From Clostridiales bacterium (GTDB lineage Bacteria; Bacillota; Clostridia; Saccharofermentanales; Saccharofermentanaceae): DNA of 64,000 nucleotides. This document shows positions 15,935-25,028 of the stretch, piece by piece (position 1 is the stretch's first letter; every line of letters begins with the position of its first letter). A program made the translations under genes and the position numbers. The stretch lies in NCBI GenBank assembly GCA_017620475.1, contig JAFZQI010000016.1, positions 43,557 to 107,556 on the forward strand. The letters run 5' to 3'. Under the pieces are notes generated by a model. That model saw nothing but the letters and a program-made list of their open reading frames with translations, did no database searches and was not told the DNA's origin.

Positions 15935-16011
15935 TGAAAAAACAAGTTTAACAACGGCCTCTCAAAAAGCACTTGCGCCTCGAGGGAGTGCCGAAGAAAA
16001 GGAGAAAATGA

Positions 16012-17205
16012 ATGAAGATTTTAGTTATCAACTGCGGAAGCTCTTCCTGCAAGTTCCAGCTTTTTGAGACCGCAACAGGCGATGTGCTCGCAAAGGGTAA
16101 TGCCGAGAGAATCGGTATCGACGGTAAGCTCACCTACAAGACACCGGGTAATGCGGATTATGTCTGCACCGATCCGATGCCGGACCATAAGGTTGCCGTA
16201 AAGATGATCCTGGATGCTCTCGTAGATAAGGATCACGGTGTACTCTCCGATATCGGCGAGATCAAGGCAGTCGGCCATCGTGTACTCCATGGCGGTAAGT
16301 ACTACAGCAAGTCCGTTATCGTAAACGATGACGTAAAGCGTGTTATCCGTGAGTGCTTCCCTCTGGGACCACTGCACAACCCGGCGAACCTCACAGGTAT
16401 CGAGGCCTGCGAGTCCGTTCTCCCGGAAGGCACACCGCAAGTTGCCGTATTCGACACCGCTTTCCACATGACCATGCCGCCGAAGGCATACACCTATGCG
16501 CTTCCTTATGAGCTCACAGAGAAGTATTCCATTCGCCGTTATGGTTTCCACGGCACATCCCACCGTTATGTTTCCCGCCGTGCGGCTGAGTTCCTCGGCA
16601 AGGATTATAACGACATCAAGATCATCACCTGCCACCTCGGTAACGGCTCTTCTTTCGCCGCTGTCGATCACGGTAAGTGTGTCGATACATCCATGGGACT
16701 TACTCCTCTTGCCGGTATCTGCATGGGTACCCGCTGCGGTGACATCGACCCGGCAATCGTTCCGTTCCTGATGACCAACGAGAACATGAGCCCGGATGAC
16801 ATCGATATCCTTATGAACAAGAAGTCCGGTGTAGAAGGCCTGTCCGGTGTATCTTCCGACTTCAGAGATCTCGAGAAAGCTTCCCGTGAGGGTAACGAGC
16901 GCGCGACCCTGGCTCTTGAAATGTTCGAGTATCAGGCCAGAAAGATCATCGGTTCTTATGCGGCTGCTATGGGCGGCGTAGACGTGATCGCTTTCACAGC
17001 CGGTATCGGTGAGAACACCGACTACATCCGTGCACATGCCTGCGAAGGCCTTGAGTTCATGGGCGTAAAGATCGATCCTGCCAAGAACGACGGCGTACGT
17101 TCCGAGGCAGTCATCTCCGCAGATGATTCCAAGGTTACCGTTGCGATCATCCCGACCAACGAAGAACTGGCCATCGCACAGGAGACCGAAGAATTAGTAA
17201 AATAA
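16012..17205 (+). CDS. ackA: Acetate kinase AckA
   Basis: A 397-residue kinase of the ASKHA fold that converts acetyl phosphate and ADP to acetate and ATP. Characteristic segments are present: [18 protein letters not shown] at the N-terminus, [87 protein letters not shown] and the late [13 protein letters not shown]. The ATG is preceded by AAAGGAG. It lies 117 bases after pta, with a 12-bp hairpin between them, and is followed by a long terminator at 17253-17319. Confidence 0.98.
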   Translation: MKILVINCGSSSCKFQLFETATGDVLAKGNAERIGIDGKLTYKTPGNADYVCTDPMPDHKVAVKMILDALVDKDHGVLSDIGEIKAVGHRVLHGGKYYSKSVIVNDDVKRVIRECFPLGPLHNPANLTGIEACESVLPEGTPQVAVFDTAFHMTMPPKAYTYALPYELTEKYSIRRYGFHGTSHRYVSRRAAEFLGKDYNDIKIITCHLGNGSSFAAVDHGKCVDTSMGLTPLAGICMGTRCGDIDPAIVPFLMTNENMSPDDIDILMNKKSGVEGLSGVSSDFRDLEKASREGNERATLALEMFEYQARKIIGSYAAAMGGVDVIAFTAGIGENTDYIRAHACEGLEFMGVKIDPAKNDGVRSEAVISADDSKVTVAIIPTNEELAIAQETEELVK

Positions 17206-17252
17206 CAGATCCGGAATGATTCCGGGCGGAAAGAGTGAAAAACTAAAAAGGG

Positions 17253-17319
17253 GGATTTCTTCCGTGCGGCGGGTTTTGCGAAGCAAACTGTTTGAAGCCG
17301 CAGGGAAGGAATCCTTTTT
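17253..17319 (+). terminator. Long terminator after ackA
   Basis: The arm at 17253-17270 (GGATTTCTTCCGTGCGGC) pairs with 17297-17314 over about 18 positions with one mismatch and one wobble, followed by TTTTT. It ends 12 bases before the next start codon, so it also overlaps the leader of the histidine phosphatase gene. Confidence 0.75.
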
Positions 17320-17331
17320 GTTGAGGTATGT

Positions 17332-18000
17332 ATGAGAATCATTCTTGTGCGTCATGGTGATCCGGATTATCTTACGGACAGTTTGACGGAACTTGGCAAA
17401 AAACAGGCAGACGCCCTGGCCCGGCGCCTCATGGGTGAGGGGATCAAGGAGATCTATTCTTCTTCCATGGGCCGTGCCAGAGAGACCGCAGAGGCTTTTG
17501 CAAGACTCTCCGGAATCGGTCCGATCCGGACGCTGGACTTCATGCGGGAGATCCGCTTCGGATATGGTGAAGCACTCTATGAGAGCGGAAATCCCTGGGA
17601 TGAGGCTGACAACATGGCGCAGGAGGGACATGAGATCAACGACCCTTCCTGGCATGAATGGCCTTTCTTTCAGGGAAATGCAGCAACGGAAGATGTGGAC
17701 CTCGTAGAAAAAGAGACAGATGTCTGGCTTTCCGGACTCGGCTACGATCGGGAAGGCCCCTACTACCGCTGCAAACGGACGGACGATCAAGAATATACCG
17801 TAGTTCTTTTCGCGCATGGAGGATCGGAAACGGCGATGATGGCAAGGATCCTGAATCTGCCTTTCCCGTATCTGTGCGGGATCATCCGGATGCGGTGCAC
17901 ATCGATCACAATCATTCGCTTTGACAGTACTCCGGGAAGTAAAATCATGCCGGTACTGGAGCTTACCGGAGATGCCGGACATCTTTCGGATATCCTGTAG
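17332..18000 (+). CDS. Histidine phosphatase family protein
   Basis: A 222-residue member of the phosphoglycerate-mutase-like branch. The catalytic RHG motif is seen in MRIILVRHGDPDYLTDS, with the LTELGKKQADALARRL segment and IYSSSMGRARETAEAFA that carries the second Arg; the second catalytic His is in VVLFAHGGSETAMMARIL. Members dephosphorylate sugar phosphates, cobalamin precursors or other small molecules; the sequence gives no substrate. The ribosome site GAGGT sits directly behind the ackA terminator, so expression may depend on read-through or on a promoter inside the ackA end. Confidence 0.85.
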   Translation: MRIILVRHGDPDYLTDSLTELGKKQADALARRLMGEGIKEIYSSSMGRARETAEAFARLSGIGPIRTLDFMREIRFGYGEALYESGNPWDEADNMAQEGHEINDPSWHEWPFFQGNAATEDVDLVEKETDVWLSGLGYDREGPYYRCKRTDDQEYTVVLFAHGGSETAMMARILNLPFPYLCGIIRMRCTSITIIRFDSTPGSKIMPVLELTGDAGHLSDIL

Positions 18001-18155
18001 GCCCGCCACACGTTTTCAGAATGTTCATAGAAACTGAATGTTTGCTTTAACTTTTAAAATCGTGTAGATTTTATAATGTGTGCAGAAGAACGATCCTTCG
18101 CGGCATTTACCGGCAGGATCTCTGCGATAGACAGTAATACCTTAATGAGGTTAAG

Positions 18156-19595
18156 ATGCGACATACTTTGACGATCTATAAATGGGAGATGAGAAAGATC
18201 ATCGGCAACTGGAGGAAGACCATGACGGTTTTCCTTCTGCCGGCGCTTCTGCTTCTTGCCGCGATCAATATCTTCCCGATCCTGATGAATTATCTTTCGA
18301 CAGGTCATCTTCAGAGTATTCCGATTACTGTTATCGGTGCGCCGGATTCTTTCCGGGACTATATCGATACCAATGAAAAAGCATCTTTCTATTCGATCAC
18401 CTGGCTGACATCGGAAGAGGGAGAAGAACTGACTTCGGATGAAGAAGAGATGTCCAGGCAGTTTAAGAAAGGCCGAGTATTCATACGCTTTGTCGCTTTC
18501 CGTGAGAACGGAAGAGAGGACCGGTCCTATCTCGATGACGGCTGGGTCGATGTCGATGAGGATGCCTGGAAGAAAAAGAAATGGGCCAAAGAAGCGGACC
18601 TGATCCTGGAAGAAGGGCGTGACTTCGTCGGCTATCTGGAAGATGATTTCGACACCTGTGTGGAAGACTTCTACGAGAATCTCGCATCCGGCAAGAAAGG
18701 CAATATCCGGACATATATGCAGGTCCTCTATGACGGCTCGGCATCGAGCAGTTATCTGCAGGCCCGGCAGTTCCTTGCGGATCTCGGCGACGGCTATTCC
18801 GATTATCTTCTCGAAGAACTCGGACAGCCCTATATCGAAGCAGGCGGCGGAAACCGATGGGAGACGGACGCATTCAATCCCTTCAACTTCGTCCTGAAGA
18901 ACCGGGCCAATGCCAACTACGGTGCCTCCCGAACGATCCCCAGCATGATGATCCTTCTGATGTATTACTGCATCTATTCATTGTCGGCGGAGACGCTGGC
19001 GTCCACAAGGCAGAGCGGATTTCTGACGAAGGTGTATCTTACCCCGATAAGTAAGCACGCGCTTCTTACGGGAAAAGCACTGATGGTCATTACTGTCGGT
19101 GCGGTCAGTGCGGTAGTGACCTACTTTATGCTGTTTATGTCGTCGTGGATCAACCGAAGTAACAGCGCCTATTCCATGCTGCCCTTCGGTCTTTTCCTGA
19201 CCGGTTCGCAGCTTCTGATCTGCCTGATCACGCTCTTTATCTCGGCCGTTCTGATGACGTTCTTGTGCTTTGCCATTATCTTCCGGCTCCGGAGGATGGA
19301 AGATGTCATTATGAATCTTCAGGTTCCGCTGGTTCTTTTGATCTTCGAATTCTTCGGCAACATGTTCCGCCCGGGAGCGGCTTCCGGTGTGGAGTATGTG
19401 GTTCCTATACATAATTCCATCATGCTGATCCGGGATGTGTTCCTCGGGACATTTACGTGGAGCGGGTTTACCCGGGTGACCGTGATGAATGTTCTTTTTG
19501 CGATAGTGCTTTTCGCTTTGTGTCTGATGAATAAGGATGGAATGACGCTCGTTTCTCAAGGAGGTACCAATGATATCGGTAAGTCACGTAAGTAA
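18156..19595 (+). CDS. ABC-2 type exporter permease (first of two)
   Basis: A 479-residue permease with one N-terminal helix (about 22-45), a large extracytoplasmic domain of some 210 residues, and five to six helices from about 265 to 460. This is the ABC2_membrane_3 layout of NatB-like and drug or peptide exporters. It overlaps the next gene, an ATPase, by 26 bases, and a second permease follows. The ribosome site (TGAGGT) is modest. The substrate is unknown; NatAB-type systems export sodium, antibiotics or peptides. Confidence 0.85.
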   Translation: MRHTLTIYKWEMRKIIGNWRKTMTVFLLPALLLLAAINIFPILMNYLSTGHLQSIPITVIGAPDSFRDYIDTNEKASFYSITWLTSEEGEELTSDEEEMSRQFKKGRVFIRFVAFRENGREDRSYLDDGWVDVDEDAWKKKKWAKEADLILEEGRDFVGYLEDDFDTCVEDFYENLASGKKGNIRTYMQVLYDGSASSSYLQARQFLADLGDGYSDYLLEELGQPYIEAGGGNRWETDAFNPFNFVLKNRANANYGASRTIPSMMILLMYYCIYSLSAETLASTRQSGFLTKVYLTPISKHALLTGKALMVITVGAVSAVVTYFMLFMSSWINRSNSAYSMLPFGLFLTGSQLLICLITLFISAVLMTFLCFAIIFRLRRMEDVIMNLQVPLVLLIFEFFGNMFRPGAASGVEYVVPIHNSIMLIRDVFLGTFTWSGFTRVTVMNVLFAIVLFALCLMNKDGMTLVSQGGTNDIGKSRK

Positions 19596-20304
19596 GAGAT
19601 ATAACAAGGGTGACATGGTCGTCAACGATGTCAGCTTCACCGTGGAAAAAGGGAAGATCTTCGGACTTCTCGGACCGAATGGTGCCGGCAAAACGACCCT
19701 GATGCAGATGATTGCGACGCTTCTTTTCCCCACTTCCGGATTCGTCACGATCTGCGGGATGGACACCAATGCGTCTGCGCAGGAGATCAGAAGAAGGATC
19801 GGGTTCCTGACGACGGAGATCAAGCTGGACCCGCTGTCTTCTCCGAACCAGCTTTATGACTTTTTCGCGGAACTGTATGACATCCCCGTGGATCAGATCG
19901 AAACGAGAAAGAAGGAAAGCTTTGCCAGATTCGGGATAGGTCCTTTTGCTGATAAGAAGATCGCGGAACTGTCCACCGGTATGAAGCAGAAGATATCGAT
20001 CGTGATCTCGCTGATCCATAACCCGGAAGTGATCATCTTCGATGAACCGACCAATGGTCTGGATATCCTGACTTCCCGACAGGTGATGGATTATCTTCTG
20101 GAACTTCGGGAAAAAGGATGCTGTGTGCTTCTTTCGACACACATCTTCTCCGTAGCGGAACAACTCTGCGATGAGATCGCCATTTTAGTGGATGGCCGGA
20201 TCGTGGCACAGGGGTCGGCTCAGGCACTGACCGAGAATACGGAGAGCAGCACTTTTGAAGAGGCGTTCTTCAAACTATATACGCAATACCATAGGGAGGG
20301 CTGA
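19570..20304 (+). CDS. ABC exporter ATPase (NatA-like)
   Basis: A 244-residue ABC ATPase that energises the two flanking permeases. Walker A is GPNGAGKTT, the signature is LSTGMKQK (the G-M-K-Q variant common in ABC-2 exporters), Walker B VIIFDEPTNGLD, and the H-loop His is in LLSTHIF. The start has AAGGAGGT upstream and lies inside the end of the first permease gene. The second permease begins two bases after its stop, so the three form one transport unit. Confidence 0.95.
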   Translation: MISVSHVSKRYNKGDMVVNDVSFTVEKGKIFGLLGPNGAGKTTLMQMIATLLFPTSGFVTICGMDTNASAQEIRRRIGFLTTEIKLDPLSSPNQLYDFFAELYDIPVDQIETRKKESFARFGIGPFADKKIAELSTGMKQKISIVISLIHNPEVIIFDEPTNGLDILTSRQVMDYLLELREKGCCVLLSTHIFSVAEQLCDEIAILVDGRIVAQGSAQALTENTESSTFEEAFFKLYTQYHREG

Positions 20305-20306
20305 GC

Positions 20307-22550
20307 ATGCACCGCGCCGTACGGGCCTTAATCCGAAAGACTTTCGGTAAGAATCACTCCATGAAGTCGCAAGCGTCTTATGTCACGCTTGCGGTCTGCA
20401 TCGGTTTTGTGATTGTGGTGTTTGCGTTCTTTACCAGTATCGTCCGCTACTATGCCGGACGTGAACCGGAACCGAAGCTTCGTCAGAATATCGTGGTGGT
20501 CAATTCACCGGATTCCTTCAATGCGTTTCTCAAAGCAGAAGGGAAGGATATCCGGTCGCGGCTGGTTAAAAAGAAGTTGGATGCCTACTTCGATGTATTT
20601 ACTTTCAATGAATGGATGGAAGAAAACGATGCCTTCATGGTGATCGTCTTCCCGGAGGATTTCGATAAGAAATGCCTGCGTGAACAGGTGACCCGAAAGC
20701 CCGAGATCCTGACCTATTGCGATGAGGACAAACTCGATTATGTACGGATGAAAGAAGAGTTCGTCAACACGTATATATCAGAACGCTATTTCGAATATCT
20801 CCAAAGAGAAATGGGTGTGCCCCTTCCGAGATTCGATGTGCCGGAGCAGCTCCTGGATGGTGAGGGCAACAGCAACTGGTACAAGGAGGCAAAAGGAAGA
20901 TTTGCCCGGATGGTGGTGCCGCTGCTGTTCTTTATCTGCGTTATGTATGTGTGTATGTTAAGCGGCATGAATGCCATTGCGGGAGAGAAGGAACGGGGTA
21001 CGTTTGCGTCGATCCTGATGACACCGGCATCGCGAGGTCAGATCGTTCTCGGCAATTATCTGGGTGTGGCGCTGCATGCCATTATCCCCTGTGCGGTACT
21101 TCTTCTTCCGATCATTATCATCAATCATGATCTCGGCGTCATCGGGGTGCTTTTCCTGGCCGTTTCGCTGACTCTTCTGATGGCAGCCATCACGATATTG
21201 ATCTCATGTATGAGCAACAGTATCGTCTCCGCACAGACCGCATTCCTGCCGATCTTCCTTATCGTGCTTGTGGTCTGCGTGACCTGTATGCAGACCGATT
21301 CTCCGGATCCGGTCAATCTGTATGTGCCGATCTACGGGCACTTCTACGGTTTCGGAGATTGCCTGATGAGCACGGCGAAGTTCCTGCCGATCCTTGTCTG
21401 TATCCTCTCTTCTTTGATCCTGACGGCGATCTGTCTTCTGGTTTCGAAGAAACTTCTGGAAACGGAAGCCTTTACGGTGGCCGTAGAATCCAAGTCGGAT
21501 AAAGAGATCCGCAAGGCGGCTGCGCGTGCGAAGAAGGAGCAGAATGACTATGTTTCTTCCGCCCGGGCAAATGTCTTCGGCTACCGCCCGACAAGAAGAA
21601 GTCCCGTGAGCCGCTTCCTGGTCCGCCATGCCGTGCTGCCCCTGGCGCTTCTTTCGGTCTTCCAGACGCTGGCGATGATCCCGGCCATCATCTCTTTCAT
21701 GAAGACACCGGAATCGATCTCCTTCTTCCGTTTGTTCCGTGACCTGTCGGGGATCGACCGTGTAACCGATGCGATGACCGCTTCGGCGGAACTTTTCAAT
21801 GAATTCATGCAGAACCGGTATTTCATCCTTTTCATGGGGATCGGATACTGGTGCATCATCGGTGCGTATATGCTGATCGTGCGCCTTTGGGATCGACAGC
21901 CTCTGTCAACACTGGGTTTCCCGGCTTCCGGTTCTCCTCTTAAATCGTATTTCCGGGGCCTTCTTTTCGGCCTTCTCATGATATTTTCCGTGTACGGGCT
22001 CTTGCTTGCTACAGGGCAGGCGATATGTAACGGATGGGGACTGTCGTCCGATGCGGTCGTGCTTTTCATCCTTTATATCCTGATGTGGATCCCTCAGGGT
22101 GCCACAGAAGAGATCATGATGCGCGGATACATGATGCCTCGTGTGGCCGGACGTTTCGGTGTGCCGTTCGCGGTCATTTTCTCATCGATGTGCTTCAGCC
22201 TCATGCATGCGGGCAATGCGGGATACTCGCTTCTTGCGATGTTCAATCTGGCCTTTATCGCCGTGTTTTTTGCCTGCGTGGCCCTTCGGGACGGACATAT
22301 CTATACGGTATGTGCGATGCACACGGTCTGGAACTTCTGCCAGGGAAATGTCTTCGGATTGGAGGTCAGCGGAAATACAGGGTCGGCTTCGATCCTTTCT
22401 TCCTCCTACACCTCCTCGGCCAGGGACCTCTTCACGGGCGGTGCTTTCGGACCTGAGGGAGGACTGTGTGTGACGATCGTGATCGCACTTTCTTTCGTGA
22501 TCCTTCTGCTTTTCGGCCGTAAGAAGAAGGAAAATGCAGGTAATGTGTGA
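20307..22550 (+). CDS. ABC-2 permease fused to a CPBP (CAAX-protease-like) domain
   Basis: A 747-residue fusion. Residues 1-390 form an ABC-2 permease: helix near 28-50, an extracytoplasmic domain, then helices from about 205 to 385, with the GMNAIAGEKERGTFASILMTP motif. From about 430 there are further helices that hold CPBP intramembrane protease motifs: GATEEIMMRGYMMP (Glu-Glu and Arg), CFSLMHAGN and HTVWNFCQGN. The fusion type is known in Firmicutes ABC permeases. In CPBP proteins these residues form the metal-dependent peptidase centre, so the transporter may process its peptide substrate. GGGAGGG precedes the ATG. Confidence 0.88.
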   Translation: MHRAVRALIRKTFGKNHSMKSQASYVTLAVCIGFVIVVFAFFTSIVRYYAGREPEPKLRQNIVVVNSPDSFNAFLKAEGKDIRSRLVKKKLDAYFDVFTFNEWMEENDAFMVIVFPEDFDKKCLREQVTRKPEILTYCDEDKLDYVRMKEEFVNTYISERYFEYLQREMGVPLPRFDVPEQLLDGEGNSNWYKEAKGRFARMVVPLLFFICVMYVCMLSGMNAIAGEKERGTFASILMTPASRGQIVLGNYLGVALHAIIPCAVLLLPIIIINHDLGVIGVLFLAVSLTLLMAAITILISCMSNSIVSAQTAFLPIFLIVLVVCVTCMQTDSPDPVNLYVPIYGHFYGFGDCLMSTAKFLPILVCILSSLILTAICLLVSKKLLETEAFTVAVESKSDKEIRKAAARAKKEQNDYVSSARANVFGYRPTRRSPVSRFLVRHAVLPLALLSVFQTLAMIPAIISFMKTPESISFFRLFRDLSGIDRVTDAMTASAELFNEFMQNRYFILFMGIGYWCIIGAYMLIVRLWDRQPLSTLGFPASGSPLKSYFRGLLFGLLMIFSVYGLLLATGQAICNGWGLSSDAVVLFILYILMWIPQGATEEIMMRGYMMPRVAGRFGVPFAVIFSSMCFSLMHAGNAGYSLLAMFNLAFIAVFFACVALRDGHIYTVCAMHTVWNFCQGNVFGLEVSGNTGSASILSSSYTSSARDLFTGGAFGPEGGLCVTIVIALSFVILLLFGRKKKENAGNV

Positions 22551-22578
22551 GATATGTCACCTTCGCAGCGGCGAAAAT

Positions 22579-22619
22579 GTGAAATTAGTCACCCACACGC
22601 CTACTAAAAAAGGTACAAT
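22579..22619 (+). promoter_or_regulatory. Promoter region of the BceRS-like operon with a candidate operator
   Basis: An inverted repeat GTGA-N6-TCAC lies at 22579-22592 and a -10 box TACAAT at 22614-22619. No good -35 hexamer is visible; the repeat occupies its place, as expected for an activator-dependent promoter. The second half GTCACC also occurs at 22556. That the response regulator encoded just downstream binds here is inferred. Confidence 0.4.
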
Positions 22620-22652
22620 ATAGTCAGAATCTATATAGATCGGGGTATGATT

Positions 22653-23327
22653 ATGGGAAGAATTCTGCTGGTGGAAGACGATTCCAGTATCGTCACCACT
22701 TTATCTGCTTTTCTGAAATCGGAAGGTTTTGAAGTCATCTGGGCACCGGGTCAGACTACGGCCATGACGAAGATCGAGAACGATAGCTTCGATATCGCTT
22801 TGATCGATATTTCCCTGACGGATGGCAACGGCTATGCGGTATGTGCCGCGATCAAGGCACAGAAAGCCGATATCCCGGTTATTTTCGTAACGGCATCGGG
22901 CGATGAATACAGCGTTGTGACCGGCCTGGATATGGGTGCGGATGATTACATCAGCAAGCCATTCCGCCCCAGAGAGATGCTGTCCCGTATCAAGAGCGTC
23001 ATGCGGCGCACACATAAGTCTTCGGATGTGGTGGAACTCGGGAATGTCAAGATCGACACCACACGTGCGAATGTCAGTAAGAACGGGGAGGAGATCATCC
23101 TTTCCGCGCTGGAGTACCGCCTGCTTCTTCTTTTTGCCAACAATCAGGGTGTCGTACTGACACGTGCCAAACTCCTTCAGGATCTTTGGGATGTGGGCGG
23201 TGAATATGTCAACGACAATACCCTTACCGTATATATCAAGCGTCTCCGTGAGAAGATCGAGGACGATCCGGCACAGCCTGTTCTGATCCGCACGATCCGC
23301 GGCTTCGGGTATAAGGCCGGAGAGTAA
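22653..23327 (+). CDS. OmpR-family response regulator (BceR-like)
   Basis: A 224-residue regulator. The receiver domain (1-115) has the acidic pair in LLVEDDSS, the phospho-Asp in IALIDISLTDG, Thr in IFVTASG and Lys in YISKPFRP. The C-terminal winged helix (about 130-224) ends in NTLTVYIKRLREKIE and IRTIRGFGYKAG. I prefer the ATG at 22653 (CGGGGT six bases upstream) to the ATG two codons earlier. The kinase starts three bases after the stop. With the ABC transporter downstream this matches Bce-type antimicrobial peptide sensing modules. Confidence 0.92.
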   Translation: MGRILLVEDDSSIVTTLSAFLKSEGFEVIWAPGQTTAMTKIENDSFDIALIDISLTDGNGYAVCAAIKAQKADIPVIFVTASGDEYSVVTGLDMGADDYISKPFRPREMLSRIKSVMRRTHKSSDVVELGNVKIDTTRANVSKNGEEIILSALEYRLLLLFANNQGVVLTRAKLLQDLWDVGGEYVNDNTLTVYIKRLREKIEDDPAQPVLIRTIRGFGYKAGE

Positions 23328-23330
23328 ACT

Positions 23331-24341
23331 ATGTTCCGTAACAATGCAGAACTTCGTCGGGAATATGCGATATGCGCCGTTCTGACGCTTATTCTTGTGG
23401 CAGCATCGACTATGATCGGCTGGCAGGCCGCCATGGCGGTACTGATCACGGCGGCATTGTTTTTCCTGGTCCGCCTGATTGCGGATATCCGCCGCTACAG
23501 AAGGATCGCCAATCTTTCCGACAGTATCGATAAGATCCTTCACGGCGCAGAGAATGTCGACTTCGAAGAGTATCAGGAAGGGGAAGTGGCGATCCTCAGT
23601 TCGGAGATCCATAAGATGGTGATCCGCCTTCGCGAGCAGGCTTCCCAGCTTCTTGCCGATAAACGTTTCCTGTCGGATTCGATCGCCGATATCGCCCACC
23701 AGCTTCGGACTCCGCTTACATCCATGAACATCATCGTGGACATGTTCTCCGATGCGGAATTATCCAATGAGAAGAGATTCGATCTTCTGGCGGAGATGAT
23801 GCAGAGTTTAAACCGTATCGAGTGGCTGATCAACACGCTTCTGAAGATGAGCAAGATCGATGCGGACACAGTCTTTTTCGAAGGGAAAGAATACAAGGTC
23901 AAGGATATGCTTTCCCGGGCGGCGGATTCGCTGGCGGTTCCGCTGGATATCAATGGTGTAACGCTGAAAATGGAAGTGCCCGAGGATGCTACGGTGCGCG
24001 GTGATATGATGTGGACCTGCGAAGCCGTGGGAAATATCCTCAAGAACTGCATGGAGCATACGCCGGAGGGCGGTCTGATCGAGATAGCGGTCAAGCATAC
24101 GCCGATCTATACGGAGATCGTTATCCGTGATACCGGTACGGGCATCGATCCGGAGGATATCCCGCATGTGTTCGAGCGGTTCTATCGGGGAAAAGTGGCA
24201 CTGAATACCAGCATCGGTATCGGTCTTGCATTAAGTAAAATGATCGTGGAAAGACAGAACGGTACGATACGTGCGGACAATCGGGAGAAACCGGAGACAG
24301 GTGCGGTGTTTACGATACGTTTCTATACGGTGAAGAGGTAA
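23331..24341 (+). CDS. Intramembrane-sensing histidine kinase (BceS-like)
   Basis: A 336-residue sensor kinase with two closely spaced membrane helices (about 12-32 and 35-53) and almost no extracellular loop, as in BceS-type kinases that read the state of their partner transporter. A HAMP-like linker follows, then the phospho-acceptor His in SIADIAHQLRTPLTSM, and the ATPase domain with NILKNCMEHTPEGG (N box), IRDTGTGIDPEDIPHVFERFYRG and GIGIGLALSKMIVERQNG. GGAGAG precedes the ATG. The ABC genes follow directly. Confidence 0.93.
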   Translation: MFRNNAELRREYAICAVLTLILVAASTMIGWQAAMAVLITAALFFLVRLIADIRRYRRIANLSDSIDKILHGAENVDFEEYQEGEVAILSSEIHKMVIRLREQASQLLADKRFLSDSIADIAHQLRTPLTSMNIIVDMFSDAELSNEKRFDLLAEMMQSLNRIEWLINTLLKMSKIDADTVFFEGKEYKVKDMLSRAADSLAVPLDINGVTLKMEVPEDATVRGDMMWTCEAVGNILKNCMEHTPEGGLIEIAVKHTPIYTEIVIRDTGTGIDPEDIPHVFERFYRGKVALNTSIGIGLALSKMIVERQNGTIRADNREKPETGAVFTIRFYTVKR

Positions 24342-24344
24342 AAA

Positions 24345-25028
24345 ATGGAATTATTACGGGCAGAGCATCTGACGAAGACATATGGTAAAGACGAGAATGT
24401 GGTGGCCGCGCTCAACGATGTTTCCCTCTCGATCGAGAAGGGAGATTTCGTCGCGATCATCGGTGCGTCCGGTTCCGGTAAATCTACGCTTCTTCACATG
24501 CTGGGCGGTGTCGACCGGCCTACATCCGGAACGGTACTTGTAGACGGGAAAGACATTTTCAAGCAGAACGATGAGCAGCTGTCGATCTTCCGAAGAAGAG
24601 AGATCGGGCTGGTGTACCAGTTTTTCAATCTGATCCCGGTGCTGACGGTGGTGGAAAATATTACCATGCCGGTCATGCTGGACCATAGAAAGGTCAATCA
24701 GGAAAGGCTCGATGAGCTTTTGGATCTTCTGGGATTGAAGGAGAGAAAGGATTTCTTTCCCAGCCAGCTGTCCGGAGGCCAGCAGCAGAGGGTGGCGATC
24801 GGCCGCGCGCTGATCAATGCACCGACCATCCTTCTGGCGGATGAGCCGACCGGAAATCTGGACTCGAAAAACAGCCAGGAAGTGGTTGAACTTCTGAAGT
24901 ATTCGAATAAGAAATACAATCAGACGACTGTCCTGATTACCCACGATGAGAATGTGGCACTTCAGGCCAAACGCATCATTACGATCCAGGACGGAAGGAT
25001 CCGGCACGATGAGGTGATCCGTAAATGA
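24345..25028 (+). CDS. ABC ATPase of MacB/BceA type
   Basis: A 227-residue ATPase of the lipoprotein/peptide-detoxification type. Walker [11 protein letters not shown]-loop [16 protein letters not shown], signature [15 protein letters not shown], Walker [14 protein letters not shown] and H-loop LITHDE are all present. Its stop overlaps the permease ATG (ATGA). With the kinase and regulator upstream it forms a resistance module that probably removes cell-wall-targeting peptides from their lipid target. Confidence 0.96.
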   Translation: MELLRAEHLTKTYGKDENVVAALNDVSLSIEKGDFVAIIGASGSGKSTLLHMLGGVDRPTSGTVLVDGKDIFKQNDEQLSIFRRREIGLVYQFFNLIPVLTVVENITMPVMLDHRKVNQERLDELLDLLGLKERKDFFPSQLSGGQQQRVAIGRALINAPTILLADEPTGNLDSKNSQEVVELLKYSNKKYNQTTVLITHDENVALQAKRIITIQDGRIRHDEVIRK

